A DNA stretch of 64,000 nucleotides. It comes from Amyelois transitella. Lineage: Eukaryota; Arthropoda; Insecta; Lepidoptera; Pyralidae. The position numbers and the translations under genes were made by a program. Under the pieces are notes generated by a model that saw nothing but the letters and a program-made list of their open reading frames with translations, did no database searches and was not told the DNA's origin. The DNA lies in the NCBI RefSeq assembly GCF_032362555.1, contig NC_083512.1:2034001-2098000 (forward strand), written 5' to 3'. Below, one piece after another: positions 1-14,400 of this stretch. Every line of letters starts with the position of its first letter. Positions within the stretch are counted from its first letter, which is position 1.

Positions 1-190
1 ATGGCCACGTTCAGCTGTTTGGCTTAATGATAGAATTGAGATTTGAATAGTGACAGGTTGCTAACCAATCGCCTAAAAAAGAATCCCAAGTTTGTAAGCC
101 TATCCCTTGGTCGCCTTTTACGACATCCATGGGAAAGAGTTAAGTGGTCCTATTCTTTTTTGTATTGGTGCCGGGAATTACACGGCACAA
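1..190 (-). repeat. Family B SINE-like element, cut by the window edge
   Basis: Family B is defined here: read on its own strand it has a hairpin head (GTGCCG...CGGCAC around TGTGGTTC), a central GGCGACTAAGGGATAGGC, a box-B-like TTTGAATCTC, then CTACCCCGCAAGGGATATAG and a GTGATTATATG(TATG)n tail; about 255 bp. This copy lacks its tail end. Confidence 0.8.
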
Positions 191-367
191 GTATTTGTAG
201 ATGATTGAGTTGGTTATTTATTACCTTAGACTTTGATAGATAATGATACAATTAGTCGTATCTATCATAGTCTATATATGTATAATACAATGATAACGGT
301 AATTTTATGTGCCCGATTTCAACATTGACATTTTTGAAACTCATTTTATTTCTTCATTATTTTTCAG

Positions 368-1312
368 AGTGGTTCTGCCAAATTGGTTCAACAACGTTCT
401 AAGTAACCTTGCCTCTTATCTGGATGAAGAAGGATTAGCTGATGTAAGTTATGCTTATCAAATATATGGAAGGAAAAAATAAAAGATTTTTAGTGAACAA
501 ACCGTGATTTTGAAACCTACACATTGTGGGCCATCATCCAATTTTGGGTTAGGTTTCTCTGCAAAGTTTTCGAAGGTTCGCCAGGAGTCCATTCATGTAC
601 AAACCTGACTAACCCAGTCCATGGTCACTGCAGACCGTAGACTCCTCTGTCATCATCTCTCCTCTACAGAGAGGTGATGACACAGATATTTCTGAGCAAC
701 TTTTACTGTATATATTAACAATTGTTTGTTGTTGTTAATTGTTGTGTGCCGTGTGGTTCCCGGCACTAATACAAAAAAGAATAGGACCACTCTATCTCTT
801 TCCCATGGATGTAGTAAAAGGTGACTAAGGGATAGGCTTACAAACTTGGGATTCTTTTTTAGGCGATGGGTTAGCAACCTGTCACTATTTGAATCTCAAT
901 TCTATCATTAAGCTAAATAACTTAACGTGGCAACTCAGTCTTTTCAAGACTATTGGCTCTGTCTACCCCGCAAGGGATACAGACGTGACCATGTATGTAT
1001 GTATGTTGTATGTTTAGTTTCTGCTAGATTCCTGGTCAGGTCAATATGTAAAATGATCTTTTCATGTCTAATTCAAATATTTGCGACCAAATTAATATGA
1101 ACTTTCTTTTCTAGATGGAACAATGGCTGCAAGAATCGAACATTCCAGAAGCAGAGAACGGACTCAGTGCTATATCCTTGGCCAGAGCGAACATACAGTG
1201 GGGTACAGACAGAGCAGACTTGATACTGACGGCAGCGAGGGGCGCTGCGGCAGTACTAGTGCCGTCTATCACTCTTCTACTGACCATACTGATAGCTTTC
1301 ATGATACGGTAG
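368..1312 (+). CDS. Aminopeptidase N, 3' end only (last two exons)
   Basis: C-terminal end of a GPI-anchored M1 aminopeptidase whose body lies left of the window. Exons by splice signals: 368-443 (after TTTTCAG, before GTAAGT) and 1115-1312 (after TTTCTAG, ending in TAG). The join is phase 0 and reads through as one frame. The last exon encodes a helical stretch rich in Ala, Arg and Glu and ends in a hydrophobic tail (LVPSITLLLTILIAFMIR), the layout of a GPI-attachment signal. The last exon of the next gene has the same design, including the VPS step into the hydrophobic tail. It is therefore the upstream neighbour in a tandem APN cluster. Family knowledge: lepidopteran APNs are brush-border midgut ectoenzymes that trim dietary peptides and can be receptors for Bacillus thuringiensis Cry proteins. 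Neither the paralogue number nor catalytic status can be judged from this fragment. An AATAAA at 1413-1418 is a candidate polyadenylation signal. Confidence 0.85.
746..1012 (+). repeat. Family B element, full length, in the last intron of gene 1
   Basis: Complete from the GTGCCGTGTGG head to the (TATG)n tail. Between it and exon 368-443 (about 500-660) lies an old fragment of another repeat with CAAACCTGACTAACCCAG. Confidence 0.82.
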
Positions 1313-2784
1313 AGGAACTCCAATTTTCAGAACTTGTTCGACCAATCCTTGATTACTGTAAAGGTGAAGGAATTGAAACAGAATTTGGTGTTATTGTTGA
1401 GGTGTGATAATTAATAAATTTGTTTTAAGCATATAACGTTTTATTACTAGTGCCGTATGTACCTATGTTGTTGAAATATATTGATTTATTAAGAATTTTC
1501 CTGATCAAACCGTTAAACGAATTAAAGAAAAATTTTGGGTGATTTTTAAGATGTGATTTATGAATAAATTTGTTTTAAATGTTATAATTATTGTTTTTAT
1601 TATGTTACACAGTCTTGGCACTAAAGCCATGCCGTAAAAGGCGACTAAGAGATAGGCTTACAAACTTGGGATTATTGTGAAACTTAAACTGTCACTCTTT
1701 GAATCTCAATTCTATCATTAAGCCAAATAGCAGAACGTGGCCTATCAGTCTTTTCAAGAATGTTAGCTCTGTCTACTCCACAAGGGATATAGACGACACC
1801 ATATAAATGTATGTATGTGTATGATTTAATACACCAATAATCACGTCACGTGTAAACAGTGTTGAATGCATTGTAAAATTTACATTACAAGAAACCACAT
1901 AGGAACGTTATTATTTCTAGCCTTATCAATTTTATCACTTGAGTGATGAATAAAACCGTTGTCACGATTGAGATACAAGCAGTCTCCGTTGGTAAACTAT
2001 AAGTAGCATTAGGTGAGTACATTTTCTCGTATCTAAACACTAGCTGATGTCCGTGACTTCGTTGGCGAAGTCACGAAGTCGCAAAGCGAACAGTTACAAT
2101 AGTATTTTAGGTATTGGTAGCCAAATGGCCAAAACTTAGTACTTTTATTTTCTCTAGTATATTTATATTTGAATTTGAGCGTCGGTAATCTGTAAGGTAT
2201 CTGGTTAAAAAGCGGTTGCGCTAATAATTGCACCGGTTCGAATCCCACGCGACCATGTATCAATGACTTATTTTCGAAGTTATGGACATTAGTTTGATAA
2301 CTAACCGATGCTCTTACGGCGAGGAAAAATATCATGAGGAAACCTGCACATTTAGGAAACTGGATGTGAGACCATATGATCCAATACGGGTTATGTTTTC
2401 TTGCAAAGTTTGCATAGGTCACACGGGAGTCGCTTCGTGTAAAAACCTGACTCACTCAATCTAGGAATCATGGTCAAGCGCTTACCCCGGGCGTCTCTCC
2501 AGAGTGGTGTGGATGCAACCGGGACTAAAGCCAGGAGGAAGAAGATTTATATTTGAATTTGAACTCGAGTCTATCACTGCATACTTAGGTATATATTGTC
2601 ATAGAAACTGTCACTTGTGAAGCTAGCTCCTAAAATTAGAAACGTTTGTGTCATTGAATAGGAACTCGCAACAATATGTGTAGGTACTATTCTTAAAATA
2701 AGGTTGTCATATAACAGAAACGAGATACAAAAATGAATTATATCCCATTTGGTAGCTAAGATTATATTACACATACATATAGAC

Positions 2785-2833
2785 ACGTTTACATCCCTTG
2801 CGGGGTGTCTACCCCGCAAGGGATGTAGACGTC
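2785..2833. repeat. Perfect 16-bp hairpin from two opposed family B tails
   Basis: ACATCCCTTGCGGGGT (2791-2806), GTCT, then its exact reverse complement (2811-2826). Flanking bases pair imperfectly for several more positions. Confidence 0.85.
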
Positions 2834-4769
2834 GGTCAGGTACAGTCTTAAAAAAATTGATAGGCCACATTCAGCTGTTTGGCTTAATAGTAGAATTGAG
2901 ATACAAATAGTGACATGTTACTAGCCCATCGCCAAAAAATATTATCCCAAGTTTAATGCAGGATTAATAGCTTCAAAAACATATAATATGTTTAGAGTAG
3001 TTTTGGTGTAAATACATACATACATGCAAACGGACGCGTAGACAGACTATAAATATGAAAATAGCATCATTGATTTATCCGTTATCATAAGTTTTGAACG
3101 TATTTTGGGTATAGCTCAATATTAATTTTAAGGGTTTATAAACTTGGGATTCCCCTTGTAGGCGATAGGCGTATAGCTGTCACTATTTGAATCTCAATTC
3201 CATCATGAAGCCATTCAACTGAACGTGGCCTTTCAGTTTCCTAGAAAGCTGGCTCTGTTTATCCCGCAAGGGATATAGAAAAAATAGTAGTGTGTTAATT
3301 TAAAGAAATGAATAAAGTTATACAGTAATGAAATTAAATTATTCAGGTTAAATTATGAGGATTTCATTTTTTTGTGCCGTGTGGTACCCGGCACCAATAA
3401 AAAATAATAATAAGACCACTCCATCTCGTTCCCATGGATGTCGTAAAAGGCGACTAAGGGATAGGCTTATAAACTTGGGATTCTGCTTTTAGGCGATGGG
3501 CTAGCAACCTGTCATTATTTGAATCTCAATTCTATCACCAAGCCAAAAAGCTGAACGTGGCCTATCAGTCTTTTCAAGACTGTTGGCTCTGACTACCCCG
3601 CAAGGGATATAGACGTAACTATATGTATGTATGGTTTTTAATTTTGTTTGTATTTCAATGTTAGTAATGAATAACTTCTTATACTTACCACTTCTGATAC
3701 AAACTTCTCGACCTGATTCGTACTAACTCAAGGGTGTCAGTAACCTTCAAAATACTACACGGTTTCATAATCTGAATTGTCATTTTTCTCAACAACTGAT
3801 AAAATTTAACAATACATGATAATAAGATAAGTACAGAAATTCGTCGTGTGGTAAGAATAGGACCACCCCATCTCGTTTCGATCGATGTCGTAAAGGCGAC
3901 AAAGGGATAAGCTTATAAACTTGGGATTCTCCTTTTAGGCGTTGGGCTAGCGACCTGTCGCTATTTGAATCTCAATTCAAATTCAAATTCAAAATTTTTA
4001 TTCATTATTATAGGATACTTCATAATCTCTTAATAATTGTCAAAACGTTTGGTTTCACAACATTGATTGACGTCAAATAAATTACTTACTTATGTTAATT
4101 CTATTATTAAGCCAAACAGCTGAACGTGGCCAATCAGTATTTTTAAGACTGTTGGTTCCGTCTACTCCGCAAGGGATATAGACGTGATTATATGTATGTA
4201 TGTGTGCAATAAGTGCCCAGATTTCAAATAAATTCAAGCTTATAGTATTGGCACATATAGGCAGTCCTCCCAACAACGGGTCCTCTTTAACTATTTCCTT
4301 CATGATGATTTGTTCTTCTTACTCCTGGCTTTAGTACCAGTTGCATCCTCACCGTGTGTTTTCCTCATCGTAACAAAAAGATTATTCTGAAACTAAAGTA
4401 TATAATTCATCATATAAAATGCTTTGGAACAGCGAAGTTTGTGGTCACGAGGGTCATTATCATACAAGAAGCAGTCCACAACATGTATTGTAAAATATGT
4501 TTACTGAATATATGATGATATTTTTTAACTCTGAAAAGAGTCGCTGGACGCTGTAAGATATGAATATATCAACTTGTGTTTTAATCAACATTGCTTTATA
4601 AATAGTGTGAAGGTAGATCCATTTAATTAATGCTTCTGTAAGAAAACAATACTATATCTACCTACGTGTATTAAAAACAGTATTTGTTTGTACTTACTAG
4701 TATTTATTTTGGTGATATATACTTAAGTACATAGATTATATACGTCCAGGTATGATATTGTTTATTTAC

Positions 4770-4971
4770 GGTCTCAGCGGTAGTAAGCTTGTCTGTGACA
4801 ATGGAGAGAAAAATAACTTTTTCTGATTGGCCTGGGTCTTGAATGTTTATCTATATAGTATTTATTATAAAATATACTATCGTTGAGTTAGTATCTCGTA
4901 ACACAAGTCTCGAACTTACTTCGAGGCTAGCTCAATCAGTGTGATTTGTCCCGTATATATTTATTTATTCT
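4770..4971 (+). mobile_element. Family A SINE lacking its B box
   Basis: Head and tail present, but the segment between TGTGACA and GAGAAAAATAAC is deleted, removing the B box. It lies just upstream of exon 1 of the complete APN and is followed directly by the head end of a family B element (4971-5004). Confidence 0.8.
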
Positions 4972-5053
4972 TTTTTGTATTGGTGCCGGGAACCACACGG
5001 CACAATATTTAATAACATATTATTTAATAACAAATACTTTCATCTTTTCAGAT

Positions 5054-5493
5054 ATGGGGCTCCGAATACTGCTTCCACTACTATTCATAGGCTTTACCTA
5101 TGGAGACACAAACTACAGACTCAATACGCCTATAGTTCCATCTAATTACAGAATAACTGTTAATCCCACTTTTGATACAAATGACTCCCGAGCATTTACA
5201 TTCGATGGAGAAGTTGTAATAACTTTTACAACCACAGCACCTATTGACCAAATCAAATTTCATTCACGAGATCTAAACTATACAATTAATGATGTGGAGT
5301 TAACTCCAAGCATCAATTTTGCTGTAACAAATCCATTAGAATTTAACACAACTTACGATTTTGCTTTCATCAATCTACAAAGTGAATTAGCGGTAGGTGT
5401 CGCTTACACTTTGAGAATTGTGTACACTGGGCCTATAAGAACAGATTTGAACGGATTCTACAGAAATTTCTACGTAGAAGGAGGTGTGAAAAA
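5054..5493 (+). CDS. APN: APN (gene 2) exon 1
   Basis: Follows TCTTTTCAG and ends before GTAAGT, phase 2. Encodes [17 protein letters not shown] (signal peptide) and most of the N-terminal beta domain, ending in GFYRNFY, a typical M1 landmark. Confidence 0.93.
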
Positions 5494-8400
5494 GTAAGTG
5501 GAATTTATTATTTATGAAACTAAATCATTACTCAAACAAATTTAAAAAAAAGGTAACAGACAGGTAGATAATTCATTGTACTTAGAATCTCCTGCTATTA
5601 TTTACCAAAGTTTTTGCTAAACATAAATAATGACCACTTTTTGATGGAAAATTTTCGATTAATATTTATATATGTGGTAATTATAAATGTGGCTTATTAT
5701 GATGACTCCGATTGGTGAATGGTTGAATAGTCTACTTTATAGAACATTCAACCATGTAAGCATTATATAGCCAACAACATAAAACGCAATAAAGTGAAAG
5801 CCATTTCTACTCGTAAGACTACTCCTTTCTGTTAGCTTCAAATGACCACAGTCCACCTAAGTTGGAACAATTTTAGTTATTTAGAAACCTTGTATCTTAT
5901 TAGTTAGTGTCTGTTGTGTTGCCTTATAAATAAATAATAAGACAGATTAAATATCTATATTATATGCTGTCATAAAGTAGTCTCTAATTCTTATCTTACA
6001 TCAAATAGTGAGCTCAATGAAATAGAACCACTCAGACACACTTATGATTTCAATTGCAAAATCCACACGATCATGGTTATCGAAACTGCGAAACTTGATA
6101 TTGTAGGTCATATGACTTTAAAATACGATTCATAGCACGGTTTAAAGATGGATATATGGAAAATATCACAGGAAAAGACATCAAGTAAACGGGGCGCTAG
6201 TATAATGCCGCCTCCAAGACTGGATACAGTATCATGTATTTCTGGATAAGCTTTACAAACACTTACATGATCTAAGGTTCTATATGTTTTGCTTTGCAAC
6301 ACTTATATTTATTTTCTGTGAAAAGAAAGAAGAGAAGACTTATATGTTCTATCACTTTTATTATAGGTGGACTTTGTATGCTTCATTATTTAGCTGTTTA
6401 TATATGTCCGAACAAATGAAAAAGAACATTTTTGGCTCAGCATAGCGGTTTATACATTAGATGCAATCTTTTCTCGCCTTCATTCAAAACTTTAACATTT
6501 TTAGAAGATTGTTCTTCCTCCTCGGCGTTAGCTTCAGTTAAAATTTAGATCCTCATTAAGGATGAAACAAAATATACTATGTAATTACAAATGCTATAAA
6601 TAAGCGAAAGTTAACGTTGAATAATATAACTATTTGTACATTTTTCGTTATCTTTCCTACTCATTTTAAGTTCAGTTCAAACATCTTGTTGCATTTCAGG
6701 AAACCAATCTTTATGACAGACTGATAATCTGAGAAGTTCAAACTGAATGAGATGGCATAAAACGGGTAGAATTAATTTATGACTATATGTTTGACGCAAT
6801 TGTCGGATACTAGTATCTGAACCAAAATCTCCCTGGTCAGGCCATGATGGAAAACAGATTTTTTTCTAATAGACCTGGGTCTTGGAAGTTACATGTATTT
6901 AATTGTTTTACATCTGCAATTTATTCATGAACATTGAGAAAATGTCTTATTTTTGTTATTTCTGTGTCCCTGAGCTTATTAATAACAAATGATAATCTAT
7001 ATCGTTATACCATCAACTGCAGATAAATACCAAAACTGTAGAATAACAGGTTTCTTCGCGGTTAAGTGTACGTACTAAACAACTTTAAATGAATTATCAT
7101 GTTTGGAACTTCGCTTAGATTCATTAGAAACTCTAACAATACTTCCTTGGAGAAAGTCTAAATCAAATGAAAATTTCAGCTAAACAATTAATTATTTATT
7201 AATTTGTTCTCCATAAACCTCTTTTTAAAATTTATCGCATGCAAATTTGAAGGTATACATTCAGAAGATTAATTTGTTTGGTAAATAACTTCATTTCAAT
7301 TTTAATATCCTAGCCTTTACTTTCAGCTGTACGCTTAAATCATCAATTCGCCATCAGATAAACAAAATCGATGGTTAATCTCTGAAATTGCTTACAGATG
7401 GCTTGGGGCCACCCAAATGGAGCCGACGCACGCTAGGAAGGTGTTCCCGTGTTTCGATGAGCCCGGCTTGAAGGCAACATTCGACTTGACTATAACCCGA
7501 CCAGTAAACTTCAAGCCATCCCTGTCAAATATGAAAATTATGACAACTGAGAACATGTAAATATTGCAACGTATTGTGTTAATTATTTTGTACTCGTATA
7601 TATTGACACAATGGTCATCATTCAATTCAGTTGAGATTCAAAATGAAAGTTATTAATATTTGTTAGCTAAGCAATAATTTAAAAGTCATGTCATAGTAGA
7701 TAATTCAAACACATTTTTTCTCAGAGTATTTTTCCAAACTGAAACATAGGTAGCCTTCCATCTGAATGTTGTCTTTTGTGCGATTATGAAATTTCTTTTG
7801 TCAAAAGAATATCTCTTTGATACAAACACCAAATACTTTAGTTCATCCTTCTGAATGTTTTTATCTCCAATCATTTTATCTATGTAGTGACGAACATATT
7901 TTCAAGAAGATATTGTTTATCTACGAAGGTGCTTATCTTGGATTGTTATTTACGATCTGCAGATTGTTGAATTCATAAAGCTACTTGTATACTATTTGAA
8001 GAAGATAAGTTTCCATGTCTTCTAAGATTTAAGGTCTTTTTACGTCTACGACAAAAATTGTTTCAATTTCACATAACACTCAAAACACATAACACTCAAA
8101 ATTACCCAATATCACTCGTTATTTATATAGACACAAATCGTACAGATTAAAATTATGAAATCATGTCTCTTGACCCTTGACATCTTGACTCGAGTCTTCT
8201 TTTCTAAGTTTAAGTTAGATTCAAGAAAGGGACTATAAAATTAGGAGCCACGCTTTTCTAAAGAAATGCCTACTTTTTTCAATTTCAACGACTGGCCTTA
8301 AGTTATCATATCAATAAACACTGTTATTAATAAACTTTTTGTTTCCAATTTCAGCGTTTCCAACTCCGTCCCAATGGTGAGAGAAACATTCTACACCACT

Positions 8401-11400
8401 CCGATTATGCCCACCTACCTCGTTGCTTTTGTTATCTCAGAATTCGACGTTAGAAGTACTAACGACAGCAACTTTGGCATATATTCAAGACCTGAAGCCT
8501 TGAATCAAACTGTCTTTGCTTTCGAATTCGGAGAGAGAGTCGTACGTGAACTTGGTAATTACTTCGGCATAGATTACTATTCGTCAAATGAACATCTCAA
8601 GTTGGATCACGTGGCGTTGCCCGATTTTAGGGCCGGCGCTATGGAGAATTGGGGACTGGTTACTTACAGGTTTGTTAGTTATTTATTATGGTGTATGTAC
8701 TTAACTTAACATGAATGTAAGAAAGAATACAAAGTACTTTTGCAACACAATCATAGAATACGAATTACGAAAAAATTACTGAAAATAAAAATTTTGTCTA
8801 TAAAAGAACATATTTTATAAAAAAAAAATAACAACATTGCAATTAAGTCAAGAGAGTAGACTAGAGACTAATGGACTTCATCTCTTTCTGAAAATGTCAC
8901 TTGAGGTGACTAAAGGACAATACCACCTAACGCATTAAACAGTCTCAAGCTATGACATACATACATATAGTCACGTCTATATTTTTTTTTTTTTTTTTTT
9001 TTTTACGGGACAAATTACACTGATTGAGTTAGCCTCGAAGTAAGTTCGAGACTTGTGTTACGAGATACTAACTCAACGATACTATATTTTATTATAAATA
9101 CTTATATAGATAAACATCCAAGACCCAGGCCAATCGGAGAAAGTTCGTTTCTCATCATGCCCTGGCCGGGATTTGAACCCGGGACCCCCGATGTCACAGA
9201 CAAGCGCACTACCGCTGCGCCACAGAGGCCGTCAAATATATATCCCTTGCGGGGTAGACAGAGCCAATAGTCTTGAAAAGACTGATAGGCCACGTTTAGC
9301 TATTTGGTTCGATGATAGTATTGAGATTCAAATAGTGACAGGTTGCTAACCCATCGCCTAAAAGAGGAATCCCAAGTTTATAAGCCTATCCCTTAATCGC
9401 CTTTTACGACATCCATGGGAAAGAGAAGGAGTGGTCCTATTCTTTTTTTTATAGGTGCCGGGAACCACACGGCTCTCAAGCTATTATCTGATGTAGATTG
9501 TGATATAACTCCTCTATATTCCTCATTCACATCATGAACTTCCACAGGGAAGCCTTACTCCTCTACGTGCCCGAGGAATCTATGCCCTATTACAAATACA
9601 GAGTGGCCCAGATCTTAGCCCACGAGACCACCCATATGTGGTTTGGGAACCTCGTCACCTGTCATTGGTGGAGCGACACGTGGCTCAATGAGGGCTTCGC
9701 CAATTACTTCCAGGATTACATCACTGCTATGGTGAATATCATTAATTTCTTTTTATATTTAAAATAGAGGCCCGCGACTTCGTCCGCATGGAAACCCTTT
9801 CAATCCCGAAACTCCGGGATAAAAAGCCTATATGTTTATCTTCCTTCAGCTACTTACATGCCAAATTTCATCGTAATTGGTTAAGTAGTTTTTGCGTGAA
9901 AGAGTAACAAACATTCATACTGACATCCTGACATACAAACTTTCCTATTTATAATATCTTATCGGTAGATAGAACATACTCTATCAGTTATTCCATCAAT
10001 ATTTTGTTCTAAAAATTATTGACAGATGAGTATTGTAAGAGTACCTATGTATATTGAAAGTCATAATATAATGGCCTAGGTATATACATATATTCTCGCC
10101 CTAAAGAAGTTGAAAAAATAATTGGTGCATGTAAGGTAAAAATCGCAAAATGTCATCATTACAATTTTACTTTAACTAATATTTATTGTAGCACAATATT
10201 AGCATATTCTAATGTGAACAAGTCGTAAACTGGCTTAAAAAAAATTATCGCGTGATTTCTACCACACATTTTTTTCATATCAATTCACTATGTAGACACA
10301 CAAAACATCTGAGCAAAACTAAAATACCATATCAATGATATCAAATGCTGTGAAAACACAATTATTACCTGATAATATAATGTACCTTCAACACTTCCGA
10401 GGTATTTAATGATGTTTATGACAAGTGATAACTGCTTGTTCACGTTCAAACTAACTGCAGGTGAATTATTACCACACAAATTATTACCTAAGTATTAAAC
10501 AAGTAAAATTTACAATATTAATTTTGTTCAACATTTCTAATTGGAATTTTATTATGTACGATTCCCGGCACCAATATTAAAAAGAATAGGACCACTCCAT
10601 CTCTTTCCCATGGATGTCGTGAAAGGCGACAAATGGATAGTCTTATAAACTTGGGATTTTTTTAGGCATTGGGTTAGCAACCTATCACTACTAATAATCT
10701 CTAAATCTAATCTAATCTCGCTTCTAATCAGTCTTTTCAAGACTATTGGCTTTGTCTACCCCGTGAGAGATATAGACGTGGCTATGTGTATACATATATA
10801 TATTCTATAGAAAAAATATGTATCATAGTTATTTTTCTCAAATACGGTTAATTTAAAAAATTGACAGTTTGCTTTATAGCTGCGCTGCTGTTAATAGATA
10901 TGTTATTTTTGCTTGATTATTTTAACTAAAGTTATAATTAGCCGATACTGTTATTAGTTTAACAGCATAACAATAGAAGAGAGACCATTGACCTTATTAC
11001 AAAGCGCAACTTATAAAATACTAGCGACCCGCCCCGGCTTCGCACGGGTGCAAAATTCGGAAAAAATTATACCTACATAAAAACCTTCCTCTTGAATCAC
11101 TCTACTTGTTACAAAAAACCGCATCAAAATCCGTTGCGTAATTTTAAAGATTTAAGCATACAGACAAACAGACTAAAATAGCGATTTTGTTTTATACTAT
11201 GTAGTGAAAAAAAAATCTTTTGTTTTTTCTTTTTTTATCATTTTAGATTGAACCCGAACTCGGCTCCGACGACATCCTAGTCACAGGTTCAGTATACGCT
11301 GCTTACGACGCCGACAACTCACCCACTTCACCTCCAATTTCCAATGATGACGTCAACTCTCCTGCAGAGATCAGTGATCATTTTGGAACAATAACTTACC

Positions 11401-14400
11401 AAAAAGCCGGCTCCGTCATAAGAATGATCCATCATTTGGTCGGTGATCAAGCGTTCAAGTTCGGATTGAACTCCTATTTGAGTGCATCGTAAGTACCTAT
11501 ATTTTTTTTACAACCACGCACATTCCGCTTATCTTCTACATACATAGGTACATACATATCATCACGTCTATATCCCTTGCGGGGTAGACAGAGCCAACAG
11601 TCTTGAAAAGACGTTCACCTTCAGCTGTTTAATCAAACAATTGAGCTTCAAATTGTGACAGTAATCTCCTATTGACCAGACATTAAAAAAATATTGAAAT
11701 CAATGGGTTTCGTTATTAAAATATGTTCTTCAAGATGGTTGACGATAAAAAATATGGTCAGGATCAAATCTTACAACTTTCGCTATATTGTAATATTCCA
11801 AAATAAGATAACCGTAGATTAAACAGACACACTAAACACCAGTAAAACTAAAGTTATTAAATCCATCTAAATACGTTTTTATTTACAAAATATTATAAAA
11901 TTAACTGAACGTGGTCTTCAGTCTTTGCGGGACTGTTGGCTATGTCTACCTTGTAAGGGATAAAGATGTATGTTTTATATTTTTTGTATAAATGCAACTA
12001 CGAATGACAAAAACTCTTCCACCATTAAGTTCACCTGTTGCAGCTTAAAGGTTTACATACATACATATGGTCAGGTCTATATCCCTTGCGGGGTAGACAG
12101 AGCCAACAGTCTTGAAAAGACTGAATGGCCACGTTCAGCTATTCGGCTTAATGAAAGAATTGAGATTTAAATAGTGACAGGTTGGTATCCCATTGCCTAA
12201 AAAAGAATCCCAAGTTTGTAAACCTATCACTTAGTCGCCTTTTACGACACCCATGGGAAAGAGATTTTTGTATTGGTGCTGGGAACCACACGGCAAAGGT
12301 AAAAAGTTTATACAATTTATATCACTTACAGAAGATTCGGCTCTGGCTACCCCGACCAGCTTTACGAAGGACTCAACGCTGGAGTGCTGAGCACTAATGC
12401 CATGTCTTCCTACCCTGGACTCACCATCAAGGATGTCATGAGCTCTTGGATAACGCAGGCTGGACATCCCATTCTCACTGTCAATGTAGACTATGAAAGC
12501 GCAACAGCATCTCTAACACAGGTAGGATAAGAAATTCTGATTTTATATGAACTGAACATTTGGAAGATATTCCTTTAAATAATATAAATTTTATAATCTA
12601 AATCTATTTTACAACAGTTTCTTGTGATAGTTGTAATTGAACTGATTCTACATCATTTGAAAATCATTAATTTAATTTTACGCACAAACTAAATCTTCTT
12701 GCAAGTAACGGGAAGTTTATTAAATAATTACTGAGAGCTCTTAACAGATTCCGGCAAACAGATATTAAGAATATTATGACACAATTATCAAACGCACAAT
12801 TTCTTGGACAATGTCTATGGTAACGAAGTGAATTCAACTGAACTTGACGTTAGATTTAAAACTTCGTGTTCCTTTTTGTCTTCTTTCAGAATCGCTTCTA
12901 TATAAACTCGTCTCGTTCATCTGAGGAAGTATACAGAATTCCAATTACTTACACAACGAAAGCGTCACCAAACTTTTCAGGCACTAAGCCAGTGCTCATT
13001 ATGGATAATAAAACACAAAATATATCATTAAACGGTTCTTTGAATGAAGACTCCTGGGTTATATTCAATATTCAGGAAACAGGTAAGGAAAGAGTGACTA
13101 TTCGAGTCAGACAAGAAAAGCTTTATATTGACTAGTATAAGAAGGTTAATAACTTGAATTTGATATCGCGGCAAGTGGAAAGTTGTGGTCTATGTCTACC
13201 CCTCCGGGAAAGAGACGTGATTTGTGTATGTATGTATGTATTATTAAGTAAATATTCGAGGACCACTTTCAAATCAAAGGCTTCATTGATGGAATTGATG
13301 TTATATTGTTTTCTTTTAAAAAAAATCAGATCTGTCTATACTGATGACATTACTTCAACAGGTTTTTATAGAGTTAATTACGATGACATTACGTGGGGGA
13401 AAATTGCTCAAGCTTTAAAAGGAGAAGATAGAAATATTATTCATCATTTAAACAGAGCTAAGGTAAAACACAATATTATTAAACCCTTCAAATGGATGTT
13501 ATCTCTCTCTTGAACCCGTATAGTGTGATAAAAATTTGTGTGGTACATTTGGTATACATCTCAATAGGTTAATATTATTTTTCAATTAAATATATCTTTT
13601 GCTCATATATTACTGAGTACACATTTTATTCTTATTCTACTATTATTGTTCTTATTAGTTTTCAATTCATTTTTACAATTTAGAACTCAGTATATCTATG
13701 AAAAGCATATGGCCCAAAATTCCAAATTTTTGATGATAAATTTTTATTTGATTTTCACATTTACAGATCGTTAATGACTTATTTGCATTCTTCTACGCTG
13801 ACGTAGTAGATTTTGGAAGGGTTAATGAAGTATTGGAATTTCTCAAAAACGAGGAAGATTATTCAGTTTGGTATGCGGCTGTTCGTGGGCTGAACAAGTT
13901 GAGGAACAGTTACTTGGAGACTGATGAAGTGAAGTATATTGAAGTAAGTAAAGTGATGTTATTTTAGAAGGAAGGGAGGAAAATTTACAGGAAAGTACTA
14001 TCATTAATGGAAAAATGGAATAATGAAATAGGCATATCAAAGAGAAAAAAGACCATGATGAACAAATACCTTAATTAAATTATAGTTGTCCTGGTGAAAA
14101 AAGGTCAGGAAATAAGTACCTAATATGCAGGGATCATAGCAAGTGGAAATATTAAGTCTCTGCCTACCCCTCCGGCAGAGAATCTGTTTGTTTCTTTGTT
14201 TGTAAACTCTTTATTGCACATAAAAATAAATATAACAAATTACAAAACAGTTATTGAATTGTAGTCGTGATTTTATGTATGTATAAGAAGATAGTATCGT
14301 AGAAGAAGACATTAGATATGAAACTGAACTCTGAACTCACGCGAATATTGCTGACTTTGATAAAATATTATCTTATTTCAGGAATATGCCCTCAGTCTGA

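Larger units (their letters stand above)
1313..5053. other. Intergenic region between gene 1 and the complete APN
   Basis: Family B copies at 1615-1822 (+), 2775-2960 (mosaic), 3131-3285 (+), 3374-3632 (+) and 3845-4205 (+, interrupted at about 3979-4095 by an A-rich LINE 3' end that left AATTC on both sides). A tRNA-box-bearing repeat with GGTTCGAATCCCAC spans about 2190-2545 and ends in GGATGCAACCGGGACTAAAG; a remnant of its 3' end recurs at 4310-4345. The family A SINE at 4770-4971 follows. A non-coding first exon and promoter for the APN must lie here, but I could not identify them. Confidence 0.65.
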
